The notes below the pieces were generated by a model, which did no database searches, had not been told where the DNA came from, and was given only the letters and a program-made list of their open reading frames with translations. Both the position numbers and the translations under genes were made by a program. A DNA stretch of 64,000 nt, from assembly GCA_035527845.1 (NCBI GenBank), contig DATKZT010000076.1, positions 62,001-126,000 on the forward strand, given 5' to 3'. Positions 7,544-15,551 of the stretch are shown one piece after another. This DNA comes from JAUWKC01 sp035527845 (GTDB lineage: Bacteria > Planctomycetota > Phycisphaerae > Sedimentisphaerales > Anaerobacaceae). Numbering within the stretch: position 1 is the first letter of the stretch; each line of letters starts with the position of its first letter.

Positions 7544-7948
7544 TTATGCGCCGGGTGCTTTTTCAGCGGATGCGGCAGGACCAAGGATCTCCTTTATTCT
7601 GACGGCGAACTGGTTGTCCACCACCACAATGTTGCCAGTTGCAAACCTGGTGCCTTTCAGGTACAAATCCGCCGGTGCATCAACAGGCTTGTCCAGCTTC
7701 AATACCGACCCCGGTCCCAGTTGCAGCAGCTGTCGCACCGGTATCTCCGTTTGTCCGATGGCAACTGTCACCAATATGTTCACGTCGAGTAGGATGTCGA
7801 TACTTCCGGAGGCATTTTTGGTTTCACTCTCAACCGCCTCGGAAAATTCGACGGACTGTACCTGCGTCTTAGAATCCCCTTCCGTCGTGTTATCCTGCTC
7901 CTGGTTAACTTCGGTCTTTTCTTGCACATCTTCAGCCGTTTCTGCCAT
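7544..7948 (-). CDS. fliN: Flagellar motor switch protein FliN
   Basis: 134 residues from ATG 7948, chosen because it follows AAAAGGAAG at good spacing; the open frame extends upstream into fliM without a ribosome site. Residues 1-48 are acidic and glutamine-rich, and then the SpoA domain follows: DILLDVNILVTVAIGQTEIPV, quoted as LLDVNILVTVAIGQTEIPVR in the middle, then LLQLGPGSVLKLDKPVDAP and NQFAVRIKEIL. This is the normal FliN core. FliN forms the bottom of the C-ring and docks FliH. It is followed by flhA after a 37-base gap. Confidence 0.93.
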   Translation of the reverse strand: MAETAEDVQEKTEVNQEQDNTTEGDSKTQVQSVEFSEAVESETKNASGSIDILLDVNILVTVAIGQTEIPVRQLLQLGPGSVLKLDKPVDAPADLYLKGTRFATGNIVVVDNQFAVRIKEILGPAASAEKAPGA

Positions 7949-7973
7949 ACCTTGACTTCCTTTTGCAATACAT

Positions 7974-9005
7974 TTATGAGTTCTTGTTCGAATTTGTGTT
8001 TCGGCCCGTGCCGTGAGGCGATTCCGGCGTCTGCAAAGGCGATAAAACGCATCTATGGTCCTGCGCAATTACTACCGCGTACTTTCCAGAGGATTTTGCA
8101 AGCAGCCCTCCGAAGATCGGCCGACCTTCGATAACCAGCTCGATCGGCTCGGCAGTCTTTCGATCTAGCAGCAATATGTCGGAAGGACAAAGACTCATCA
8201 ACTCTCTCAGGGTCAGCTCCGTTGTGGCCAATCGGGCCGTGACGAAAACGCTCATTTGCTCCAAATGCCCGCGAAGAGCCTTCGAAATATCCTTCGCTGA
8301 AGCGCCGCTTGCACCTTGTCCGGCTCTCCCAACAACCGGTTCCATCGCCTCACAGAGCATCAACAGGTAAGCTTGAGTCTTGTCTGAACCGGTTTTCTCA
8401 ACGGTGAAGGTGACTTTGCACAGTTCTTCTGTGCCTTGCAGGTCGAGGAGCTGTAACCTTCTCGCAAGCGTTCCGGTGGGCTGGAAATCACACGCGGTGC
8501 GAACCTCGCAAATCGCATCAATGATAGCAGTTGCGGCGTCTAATAACAGTGACTCTTCCAGTTGTGATAAATCTCTGTTTGTGTCCTTCTCCTGTTCCGT
8601 GTCCCCGAGCAATTGTGTTGCCCAGCCCAGAGCCGTCTGCGCCGGTATGCCGATCAGGCCGCAAGGTTGATCCGGACTGTTCCCAAAGGCAAGGTAGTAA
8701 TCATTCTCGTTGCTGTCGGAGCACTCTCCGAAGAGTTTATCAGCAAAATGCTGTGTGGTCGAATCGATGTTTACACTGAAGTCGCCGGGGCATAGGGCCG
8801 CAAATTTGGCCGCAATCGTTTTGCATAGGCCTTTCGTGAAATCATCCAATTTGCTGAGTTGCTCGCGAGTGAAACAATGGGGCTCATGCCAATTATACTC
8901 CGAGACGTCGGCCGGTGGGCTGCCGCCTGCCGGCGCCGAACCCACAGCGGCGAGCAGTTGTTGCATCTTCTGTCTGCTCAAGTTGTCGCTGGATGAGCCG
9001 CTCAT
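7974..9005 (-). CDS. fliM: Flagellar motor switch protein FliM (divergent)
   Basis: 343 residues. The N-terminus has LSRQKMQQLLAAVG, which resembles the usual CheY-P-binding start (LSQxEIDALL). The middle (about 40-230) follows the FliM/CheC-type layout, with TREQLSKLDDFTKGL and a later QLEESLLLDAATAIIDAI. The C-terminal SpoA part includes TTELTLRELMSLCPSDILLL and FGGLLAKSSGKYAVVI, the latter comparable to F.G..G...G..AV.I in FliM. Identity is supported by order fliL-fliM-fliN and by a 4-base overlap with fliL. The sequence is more divergent than its neighbours. Confidence 0.88.
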   Translation of the reverse strand: MSGSSSDNLSRQKMQQLLAAVGSAPAGGSPPADVSEYNWHEPHCFTREQLSKLDDFTKGLCKTIAAKFAALCPGDFSVNIDSTTQHFADKLFGECSDSNENDYYLAFGNSPDQPCGLIGIPAQTALGWATQLLGDTEQEKDTNRDLSQLEESLLLDAATAIIDAICEVRTACDFQPTGTLARRLQLLDLQGTEELCKVTFTVEKTGSDKTQAYLLMLCEAMEPVVGRAGQGASGASAKDISKALRGHLEQMSVFVTARLATTELTLRELMSLCPSDILLLDRKTAEPIELVIEGRPIFGGLLAKSSGKYAVVIAQDHRCVLSPLQTPESPHGTGRNTNSNKNS

Positions 9006-9589
9006 TGTACTGCAAACTCCCTGAAGAGAATCCCCTCTATTTGAGGCTTGATATCCGGAAAAAGTTTCTCGTTAAAAGTGTCCAGTATTTGGGATTGAAC
9101 ACGTTTGAGATTCTTATCGCCGCGGATATCATCGAGCCCCAGACTTGCCAGGTATATGGTCAGCCCGTTTGTCAGCAGGGGCTTTTTCTCATCAAAGAAG
9201 GCAACGCCTTTTTTGGGGTCCGTTTGAGAGCTTATCGCCAGCGTCAGAGTCGCCCGGACATAACGTTTTACACCGGGTTCGTCAAGATTTGCCACGACGG
9301 GTTCCAGATTGTAGTACCAGACCTTATCGGAGTCTTTGCGCGAAGTCTCGGGGCTCAATTTGTCCTCTTGAGCCGGATATGCTTCCCGGGCGTGCCCGGC
9401 GGTCTCAGTTTTGTGGAGACAACCTAACAGTCGACCGACGCCAAAACCGACGCCGGCGCAAGAAACGACCACGGCAACCATTATTATCCACGGCAAGAAA
9501 TCCCTTATGCGCGGCTTTTTTGCGGTCTTTTCGTCAGTTTTTTCCTGTTCCGTATCCTGCTGTTTTTCTATGTCTTTTCCGTCTGCCAT
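9002..9589 (-). CDS. fliL: Flagellar basal-body protein FliL
   Basis: 195 residues. A charged cytoplasmic N-terminus is followed by one membrane segment (about 31-55, FLPWIIMVAVVVSCAGVGFG). The periplasmic domain has the FliL landmarks YYNLEPVVANLDEPGVKRYV, RATLTLAISS and LFPDIKPQIEGILFREFAVQ at the end (shorter wording used here). FliL rings surround the stator units and support torque at load. Its stop overlaps the start of fliM (ATGA). Confidence 0.93.
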   Translation of the reverse strand: MADGKDIEKQQDTEQEKTDEKTAKKPRIRDFLPWIIMVAVVVSCAGVGFGVGRLLGCLHKTETAGHAREAYPAQEDKLSPETSRKDSDKVWYYNLEPVVANLDEPGVKRYVRATLTLAISSQTDPKKGVAFFDEKKPLLTNGLTIYLASLGLDDIRGDKNLKRVQSQILDTFNEKLFPDIKPQIEGILFREFAVQ

Positions 9590-9642
9590 CTTCTGTCTTC
9601 ACTCCGACAATTACTTCCTGAAATAATCTGCATACCCTGACA

Positions 9643-11358
9643 TTACCGGATTGGCTGCAGGCAACCTTGTTCGCGGTATCGGCGAATCTTATCTCGCAGC
9701 GTGCGATCGCTTATGCCTAACGCCTTGGCCGCTTTCGTCTGATTGCCGGCTGTCTGACGTAAGGTGTCCAGGATTGCCCGCCGTTCTATCAATTCAAGCG
9801 GGACCCCGCCGAGTCCTGAATGCTCGTTCGAGCAATTAAGCTCGTCGGCAGGTTCTTCCCTTCTTATGCGTTCGGGACAGTTGACGCCCCTGACTTGCGC
9901 GGCTCGTTGCGACTTACTGAATTCCCATCCTGCGAAATCATCGCACGATATAGCGCCATCAAGCAGCCACGACGCATCAGCCAACGAGAGCGTCTCGCTG
10001 GCGCCCAAAATCAGGGCTGTTCGAACAACGTTGCGCAACTGCCGGACATTGCCGGGCCAGTGGTATTGGGCGAAAATATCCATCATCACAGGGTCAAGTT
10101 TGGTTATACGCCGCCCTGCCTCACGAGCATAAAGGTTGACGAAGTGCCAAACAAGCTCGGGAAGGTCCTCGCCGCGATCTCTCAGGGGGGCAATGACCAG
10201 CCTTATGCCACCCAGCCGGTAGTAAAGGTCCTGTCGGAACCGCCCCTCTTGGACTTCTTGAACGATGTTCTTGTTGGTAGTGCTTATTATTCGCACGTCA
10301 ACCCGGATGTTCTCGCTTCCACCGACGCGCTCAAAATCCTGTTGCTCGAGAACGCGCAATAACTTCGCCTGGAATCTGGGCGCAGTCTCAGTTATCTCGT
10401 CCAGAAGCAACGTTCCACCCTGCGCCGTTTCGAATCGGCCTCTGCGCCGGGTGTAGGCGCCGGTGAAGGCCCCTTTCTCGTGGCCAAAGAGTTCACTCTC
10501 GAGAAGTGAGTCACTTAGGGCGGCACAGTTCACCTTGACGTAAGGCCCCTGAGCCCTTCTGCTCTTGTGATGGATAAGATAGGAGAACAGCTCCTTGCCT
10601 GTTCCACTTTCACCAATTATGAGAGCCGGTGCCGAGGTGGGAGCGATCTTCTCGGCTAAATTGACGGTTTGAACCAGCTTGGCGCTTTTGCCCACAATTT
10701 GGTACAGGCACCGACTGTTCTCCTGAGCCGAAGCTCCTATGGATACACTGTGGCTGGGCAACAATATCTCCAGGAGAGTTTCTATATCTTCTCGCCTGAG
10801 CGGTTTTGTCAAGAAGTCATAGCAGCCCTGGCGAACAGCCTGGACGGCTGTCTGTGTCCCCCGTCGTAATACGTCATCATATCGGACGTCTCTTGCAGCT
10901 TGTTGCAGCGGCGGTTCCTTTGGTTTCTCGCTTTTTGCCCCGCTGCCCGGCAATCCGGTTGGAAAATGGAAGTCTGCGATAATTATTACCGGAAGCTCCG
11001 GCGAGTTTGCCTTGATCTTTCGGAGCAGCTCGAAACCGCCGTGTGAACGTGATTCGACCTCATCCTTTTGGTTTGTTTTCTGTGCTCGCAAGCACGTTTC
11101 ACCATCCGCTCGCCTCGTGGAAGGGGGGAGAGGCTGAGTCGCGAACCTCTCGCAGGTGAAGACAACGTCGAAATCACTCTTGTCAAGAAGGTCCAACGCA
11201 GTTTTCTCATCGGCGGCTAAGTGGCCTCGAATCCCTTTGCGAGCCAATATCTCAAGAATTAAGCGAGCTGCTTCGCGGTCATTATCAACTATCAATACGT
11301 TTGGCGTATTATCTCCTTGCCGGATTTGGCTTGTGTCGCTCGTTTTGGTTGTGCTCAC
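9643..11358 (-). CDS. Sigma-54-dependent activator with a degenerate receiver domain (FleQ/FlrC-like)
   Basis: 571 residues. Residues 21-200 are a receiver domain in outline (VLIVDNDREAARLI at 21, acidic pair kept; FLTKPL at 182-187). The phospho-acceptor position in DVVFTCE has Cys or Thr instead of Asp, and two extra segments (about 72-106 and 133-167) interrupt the fold. Residues 220-450 are the AAA+ domain: Walker A GESGTGKE (249-256), GAFTGA loop (296-301) that contacts sigma-54, Walker B GGTLLLDE (314-321). A Fis-type helix-turn-helix ends the protein (AAKALGISDRTLRDKIRRYR). It would open sigma-54 promoters, several of which are seen here. Without the Asp it probably does not work by normal phosphorylation. 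It is within the operon that it may itself activate. Confidence 0.9.
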   Translation of the reverse strand: MSTTKTSDTSQIRQGDNTPNVLIVDNDREAARLILEILARKGIRGHLAADEKTALDLLDKSDFDVVFTCERFATQPLPPSTRRADGETCLRAQKTNQKDEVESRSHGGFELLRKIKANSPELPVIIIADFHFPTGLPGSGAKSEKPKEPPLQQAARDVRYDDVLRRGTQTAVQAVRQGCYDFLTKPLRREDIETLLEILLPSHSVSIGASAQENSRCLYQIVGKSAKLVQTVNLAEKIAPTSAPALIIGESGTGKELFSYLIHHKSRRAQGPYVKVNCAALSDSLLESELFGHEKGAFTGAYTRRRGRFETAQGGTLLLDEITETAPRFQAKLLRVLEQQDFERVGGSENIRVDVRIISTTNKNIVQEVQEGRFRQDLYYRLGGIRLVIAPLRDRGEDLPELVWHFVNLYAREAGRRITKLDPVMMDIFAQYHWPGNVRQLRNVVRTALILGASETLSLADASWLLDGAISCDDFAGWEFSKSQRAAQVRGVNCPERIRREEPADELNCSNEHSGLGGVPLELIERRAILDTLRQTAGNQTKAAKALGISDRTLRDKIRRYREQGCLQPIR

Positions 11359-11376
11359 TTGTCCGATACTCCGTTT

Positions 11377-12330
11377 CTAATCCAAAGGGTTCTTGTGCCC
11401 GGCCTTCTCCGGAAAGTAGCTCCAAGTGGGGCCCGTCAGGCTCCCGTCTTGAGAAATTCTCTTTTGCTGTGTACTGTCTCCAATCAGCGCCCAAGGCTTG
11501 TCACTCAAGTACCAATCAATCAATTTTCCCTCGGCCTTGGCCAGATCCGTCCATGGCGAATCAGGGTGTTCCACAATTAGCTGTCCGTATGCTCGTTTTG
11601 CCGCCGGCATATCGTCATGACGCAGACAGTTTGCCACTTGGAATATAATCCAAGCCCTTTGCTCAGCCGCGAATCCGTCGTTTACATCCTGGCGACTGAG
11701 GGCTTGCTGGTAGAGCGCCGCCGCTTCTGCCAGATTTCCGCTGAGAAACAAAACCTCCGCCAGTTCGAAAGGGTTTTCTATTTGACTGGGTTGTCGGCAT
11801 AATTCTCTGACCATTCCCAGAGTCTTGCTGGAAACAACCTTGTATGGAAGTTCAAATTCTCTCGGTGCCGCCGGAGACTCCTTCGGTTTCTCACCAAGGG
11901 CCGAGGTTCCATTGGGTTCGGTTGTGGAGCCCCCCTCAGAAAGGCCGGCATTGCGGGCTTCCTGCTGTGGTCTGAACTCGACAGAACGAATTCGCTCGAT
12001 TAGCTGCTTAATTTCGTCCTTTCCTTTCTCGTCCTTATCATTCTTAGGGGTGCTGATCCAGGCGCGCCACAGTTCGTCTCGGAAGTTTGTGTCCGATGCA
12101 TAATGCCTATAATGTTCGTTCGCATCTTGCAAGGTCCGCGCGCGAACTACAGTGGAAAGGCTGGTTGAGCCGGGTTGTTCTGATGAAATTGCCGATGCGG
12201 AAAAACATGGCGAGAGAAGGCACACCAAAACCAAAAAGCCAAAGGTACGATAGGATGAGCTGAGGTCTCTGGGAAAAGCTTTGAGCCTGGAGCTGCAGCT
12301 CTGTTCCGGATTCTTGCCATTAATTCTCAT
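11377..12330 (-). CDS. Secreted TPR protein, unknown
   Basis: 317 residues from ATG 12330, with GGAAGG about ten bases upstream; a TTG at 12339 is less likely. A hydrophobic segment (about 29-48, TFGFLVLVCLLSPCFSASA) looks like a signal peptide after a long charged N-terminus. The middle is polar with charged linker. The C-terminal third contains TPR-type helices (ELAEVLFLSGNLAEAAALYQQAL, cited as NLAEAAALYQQALSR, and AAKRAYGQLIVEHPDSPW). It lies 10 bases after the 880-residue TPR protein gene and before the sigma-54 activator, so the three are probably one transcript. It may partner the larger TPR protein in the periplasm. Confidence 0.65.
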   Translation of the reverse strand: MRINGKNPEQSCSSRLKAFPRDLSSSYRTFGFLVLVCLLSPCFSASAISSEQPGSTSLSTVVRARTLQDANEHYRHYASDTNFRDELWRAWISTPKNDKDEKGKDEIKQLIERIRSVEFRPQQEARNAGLSEGGSTTEPNGTSALGEKPKESPAAPREFELPYKVVSSKTLGMVRELCRQPSQIENPFELAEVLFLSGNLAEAAALYQQALSRQDVNDGFAAEQRAWIIFQVANCLRHDDMPAAKRAYGQLIVEHPDSPWTDLAKAEGKLIDWYLSDKPWALIGDSTQQKRISQDGSLTGPTWSYFPEKAGHKNPLD

Positions 12331-12349
12331 TGGTTCCAACCTTCCTGCT

Positions 12350-14992
12350 TTATGGGGCTGCTCCGATTGATTGAGCCATGGCAGCCGTCTTGTCGTTGGA
12401 GAACTCAGCCGCGTCCCACCGTCCCAGCAGAGCCAGTGCCGCCTTGTCGTAATCTTTCTGCTCGCCGTAGGCCCTTGCCAGGACCTTCAAGGCCCTTTGT
12501 CTTATCTGCATTGCCGGCTCAGCAGCTAAAAGTCGTGAACATAGAGAGATGGCTTGCGGATTTCTGGACAGTCTCAGGCAAACATCGGCCAATTCGACAG
12601 TGATTTCGTGTGCCTCAGGGCCGGGTTCGGCAAGAGTGAGAGTTTCGGCGAGGTCTTTATAGGCCAGTTCCAAATCTCCTTTGGCCACGCGGCACCTGGC
12701 CAATTCAAGAGATGCTCTGGCTTTCAGGCGGGGCTCAGCCAGATACTGTGCCGTGTCTCCAAGCGTGGCAACGGCCTTGTTAACTAAACCCATGGAGCGA
12801 AGCACAGCCGCCTTGAGCACTAATATCTCTATGTATTCCTGCGGCGGGATTCGCCGCGACTGCACATTTTCTAATACGTCAAGGGCCTCGACCGGCTGCC
12901 CTTGTTGAATGTGTATTTTGACGAGGTCTGATATGGTCTCCAGGTACTGTTCTTGGGTCAACTGTCCTGCCAATGCGTATTGGAGGGCGTCGCGAGCCTG
13001 CTGCGGCTTCTGCAGAGCCAGGCTTGTTTTGCCTAAGAGCAAATAGGCCGAGCACAGCTCGCTCTCGGCGTGATCTCTGGCGAGGCGGACGTACCGCGTC
13101 AGCCATTCGGCCGCACCTTGATAGTCTTTCTGTTCATAAAGGCATCTTCCTGCTCCGAGGGCGGCGGCGGCCTGGGATTCCGGCGATAGGCAAAGGTTGT
13201 AAACCTTTTTATAGAGGCCTCCGGCTTCTTTTTGGAGGCCCGCTTTGACTGTGACCTCGGCCAGATGTAGACACGCCTCACCGTACAGTTTGCTGTCAGG
13301 ATATTGCTCAACGAGCTGCTTCAAGTCCTCCCGTGCCCCCGCGTGGTCATGAAGACTTGCCTTCAGTTTGCTTGAACGCAACATCGCAAGGGGCGCCAAA
13401 GATGTGCGCGAGAACCGATTTGCCACTAACTTGTATTCTGCGATTGCATCGGTCACCTCGCCTCTCTGGGCCTGCAGGACTCCTCGGGCAAAGTGGGCGT
13501 TGACGGCGCGCTCATCATCGTGAAATGTGAGCAGGAATCTTTGCCAAATGGAAAGGGCTTCGTCGGTCAGCCGGGCCACGTATTCTGACAATGAGTAATA
13601 ACTGGCAAGATCACAAACGCTTACGGTTCGTGTATTATCCAGTTGGGCCATCAGGCCGACGCTGCCGGCCGCAGAACTGATGAATTGTTGAGTTGTTGTG
13701 CTTGGCATGTACAAGCTCACCGGCCTCCTGCGAACCACGCCCTGCATCTGTTCGGTTGATCGAGTAACAGCGGGGGCCCAGCGAATCTCGAGACCGGCAT
13801 TGGCGGCAAATCTTGCCAGCAGCTCTTCGATAGGCGCCCCATTGCAGATTACAGACCAGCGAGGCGGACCACCTGCATGCTGGAGCCTTTCAATCTGCGG
13901 GCCGAGCAGGCCTTTGTTCAGGTGCGCCCAGCCGGAATTCAGAAGCGAACGTAGCTGTGCCTCGTTTAGACTGGCGAAGGGATCGGCCCGCGCAGACCAT
14001 GCTTCTGCGTTTTCGCTCACCCAGAAATCTTCCGGAAGGTCCTTGTCGGCGTCGCAAAGCGAAAGAACCTTTTTGGTAACTGATTCGCCCGCCAGAAAGT
14101 TACAATTACACTCCAGCAAATGTGCCCAATCGCTCTCGCGCTCCGTTGCGCCGGCCAGCGCAATAGCCTGGTAAGCGTTCATCCGAGCCTTCAAATACTG
14201 TTTATTCTCCATCTCCAGCAAGCTCAGATGGTAGTTAGTCAGGGCCCGGACCAGCGGTGAACGACTTCTTATTATATTTGCCAGTAAACGACCGGCCCCG
14301 TCGTGGTCGCCCGTGTTCATCATGCACATTGCCATTCTTAGCTGAAGAAAGTCTCTGACCGGTTCTTCCCCCTCTTCTCTCAAAAGATTTTTCAGAATAT
14401 CCCCACAAACTGCAAAGGCTTTGCCATAATCCTTTTGCGAGAAGAAAGTCTCCGCAACCCATAAAGACGTCGGTTGCCGTTGCGCCAGTGCGGCTGTCGG
14501 CTCTGTGATTGCGCGAGTGGATGCTTCCGGCACTGCCCCTGCGGTGCCTTCGGCCCGTCGGCTGGATGGCAACGACGGTCTGCCAAGAGGCGCCGGTTCG
14601 ACAGAACCTGCACCTTGTCGAGGGGGAGATTCCGCTCCAGTATCAGCCCTTGGCAGCAACGCAGATTTCAGCAATGCGTATACCAGAATTGCCGCTATGC
14701 CTAAGATACAGAAGATGAGCACCTTCTCAAGGCTTGAGAAGCGTCTGTTCCGAATTGCACCTGCATCGGGGCGAATTGAAGCGACAGGACTCTCCGCCGA
14801 ATCTGCCAGGAGCTTGTAGAATTCTTCGTCTCCGGCAAAAAGATTACGTTCGGAACGTTCGCTGACAGGCCGCGACGCCGGCGAAGATGTGTCAACCTCC
14901 GCCTTGGGTATTTCCTCTCCAAGGCCCTCCCCCTCGGCCGCCGTCTCTGGTGCATTCTCCTTGAGAATATCTTTTTCGTCCGTTGTTGCCAT
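12350..14992 (-). CDS. Membrane-anchored TPR protein with an STN-like domain
   Basis: 880 residues from ATG 14992, preceded by GAGGGCGGAATAG. The N-terminus is acidic and cytoplasmic; one membrane segment lies near residues 90-112 (VLIFCILGIAAILVYALLK). Then comes a Ser/Pro/Ala linker and TPR helices (about 180-340). Near 375-460 there is a short domain with WSVICNGAPIEELLARFAANAGL, split here as APIEELLARFAANAGLEIRW, then RRRPVSLYMP and TVSV. This resembles the secretin/TonB short N-terminal (STN) fold. A long array of TPR repeats fills about 480-870 (DAIAEYKLVANRF, GAREDLKQLVEQYPDS, GAAEWLTRYVRLARDHAES). It heads the operon behind a sigma-54 promoter. A periplasmic scaffold role near the basal body is inferred from regulation and topology only. 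Confidence 0.7.
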   Translation of the reverse strand: MATTDEKDILKENAPETAAEGEGLGEEIPKAEVDTSSPASRPVSERSERNLFAGDEEFYKLLADSAESPVASIRPDAGAIRNRRFSSLEKVLIFCILGIAAILVYALLKSALLPRADTGAESPPRQGAGSVEPAPLGRPSLPSSRRAEGTAGAVPEASTRAITEPTAALAQRQPTSLWVAETFFSQKDYGKAFAVCGDILKNLLREEGEEPVRDFLQLRMAMCMMNTGDHDGAGRLLANIIRSRSPLVRALTNYHLSLLEMENKQYLKARMNAYQAIALAGATERESDWAHLLECNCNFLAGESVTKKVLSLCDADKDLPEDFWVSENAEAWSARADPFASLNEAQLRSLLNSGWAHLNKGLLGPQIERLQHAGGPPRWSVICNGAPIEELLARFAANAGLEIRWAPAVTRSTEQMQGVVRRRPVSLYMPSTTTQQFISSAAGSVGLMAQLDNTRTVSVCDLASYYSLSEYVARLTDEALSIWQRFLLTFHDDERAVNAHFARGVLQAQRGEVTDAIAEYKLVANRFSRTSLAPLAMLRSSKLKASLHDHAGAREDLKQLVEQYPDSKLYGEACLHLAEVTVKAGLQKEAGGLYKKVYNLCLSPESQAAAALGAGRCLYEQKDYQGAAEWLTRYVRLARDHAESELCSAYLLLGKTSLALQKPQQARDALQYALAGQLTQEQYLETISDLVKIHIQQGQPVEALDVLENVQSRRIPPQEYIEILVLKAAVLRSMGLVNKAVATLGDTAQYLAEPRLKARASLELARCRVAKGDLELAYKDLAETLTLAEPGPEAHEITVELADVCLRLSRNPQAISLCSRLLAAEPAMQIRQRALKVLARAYGEQKDYDKAALALLGRWDAAEFSNDKTAAMAQSIGAAP

Positions 14993-15098
14993 AGTTGCTA
15001 TTCCGCCCTCAACACTGCATTCCGGGGCGTTTACTCCCCCTTGCAAAATAGGATGCTCAGAGCCTCAGTACCTTGTTCTCGAATCTTCTATGACAATA

Positions 15099-15113
15099 GC
15101 AATAGGCGTGCCA
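15099..15113 (-). promoter_or_regulatory. Sigma-54 promoter of the TPR-activator-fliLMN-flhA-fliA operon
   Basis: On the minus strand the sequence reads TGGCAC-GCCTA-TTGC, an exact match to the -24/-12 consensus (TGGCAC-N5-TTGC). It lies about 107 bases upstream of the ATG at 14992; transcription would start near 15086-15088. It is well placed to drive the whole leftward operon, including fliA. Confidence 0.85.
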
Positions 15114-15401
15114 GAGTCTGCAGTTGGCATCGGGAGGTTGCGATTAACATCCTCTTTGGCCGGAAACTCGCCTTTTGGGGGCCTCGCCAATTCTCGGAAA
15201 TGTCAGGATTCTATACGGGCCGATAGATTTTCGGACACAAATCCACAACCGCAGCACTTGTCATCAGCCGGTAATCAGGCACAGACATAACAAGGGCCGT
15301 CAGGAGCGGTTACGACATCTGGAGACCGCGCCGACAAATTACCGTTCATCCGCTTAATGCGTAGGTGAAACGGTCAGGTCGGGGTCTTGGAGCTATTTCG
15401 A

Positions 15402-15483
15402 GAGAAAAATCGTTTGGGCAGAGGCTCAAATTTGGGCACGCGGGGGGAAATTTATGCCTCTGGGGCCCCGAACGATTTTTCTC
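15402..15483. terminator. 82-base hairpin, probable bidirectional terminator
   Basis: GAGAAAAATCGTT (15402-15414) pairs exactly with AACGATTTTTCTC (15471-15483). Inside, CAGAGGC (15419-15425) pairs with GCCTCTG (15456-15462), and AAATTT (15428-15433) with AAATTT (15448-15453). The T5 in each outer arm gives a U-run on both strands. It lies 69 bases past the stop of the activator gene, before the next promoter, so it most likely separates two transcripts. A structured RNA is an alternative. Confidence 0.55.
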
Positions 15484-15551
15484 CGGCGTTCCGAACTCCG
15501 AATCCACCTACCCATTATTCGGAAGAGCCAAAATTACTCGCTCAACCCTCA

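Larger units (their letters stand above)
14993..15551. other. Intergenic region with promoter and large hairpin, no gene
   Basis: The 559 bases between the sigma-54 activator gene (stop 15552) and the TPR gene (start 14992) hold a sigma-54 promoter at 15099-15113 and an 82-base imperfect inverted repeat at 15402-15483. No frame with a ribosome site or recognisable product was seen. Confidence 0.6.
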
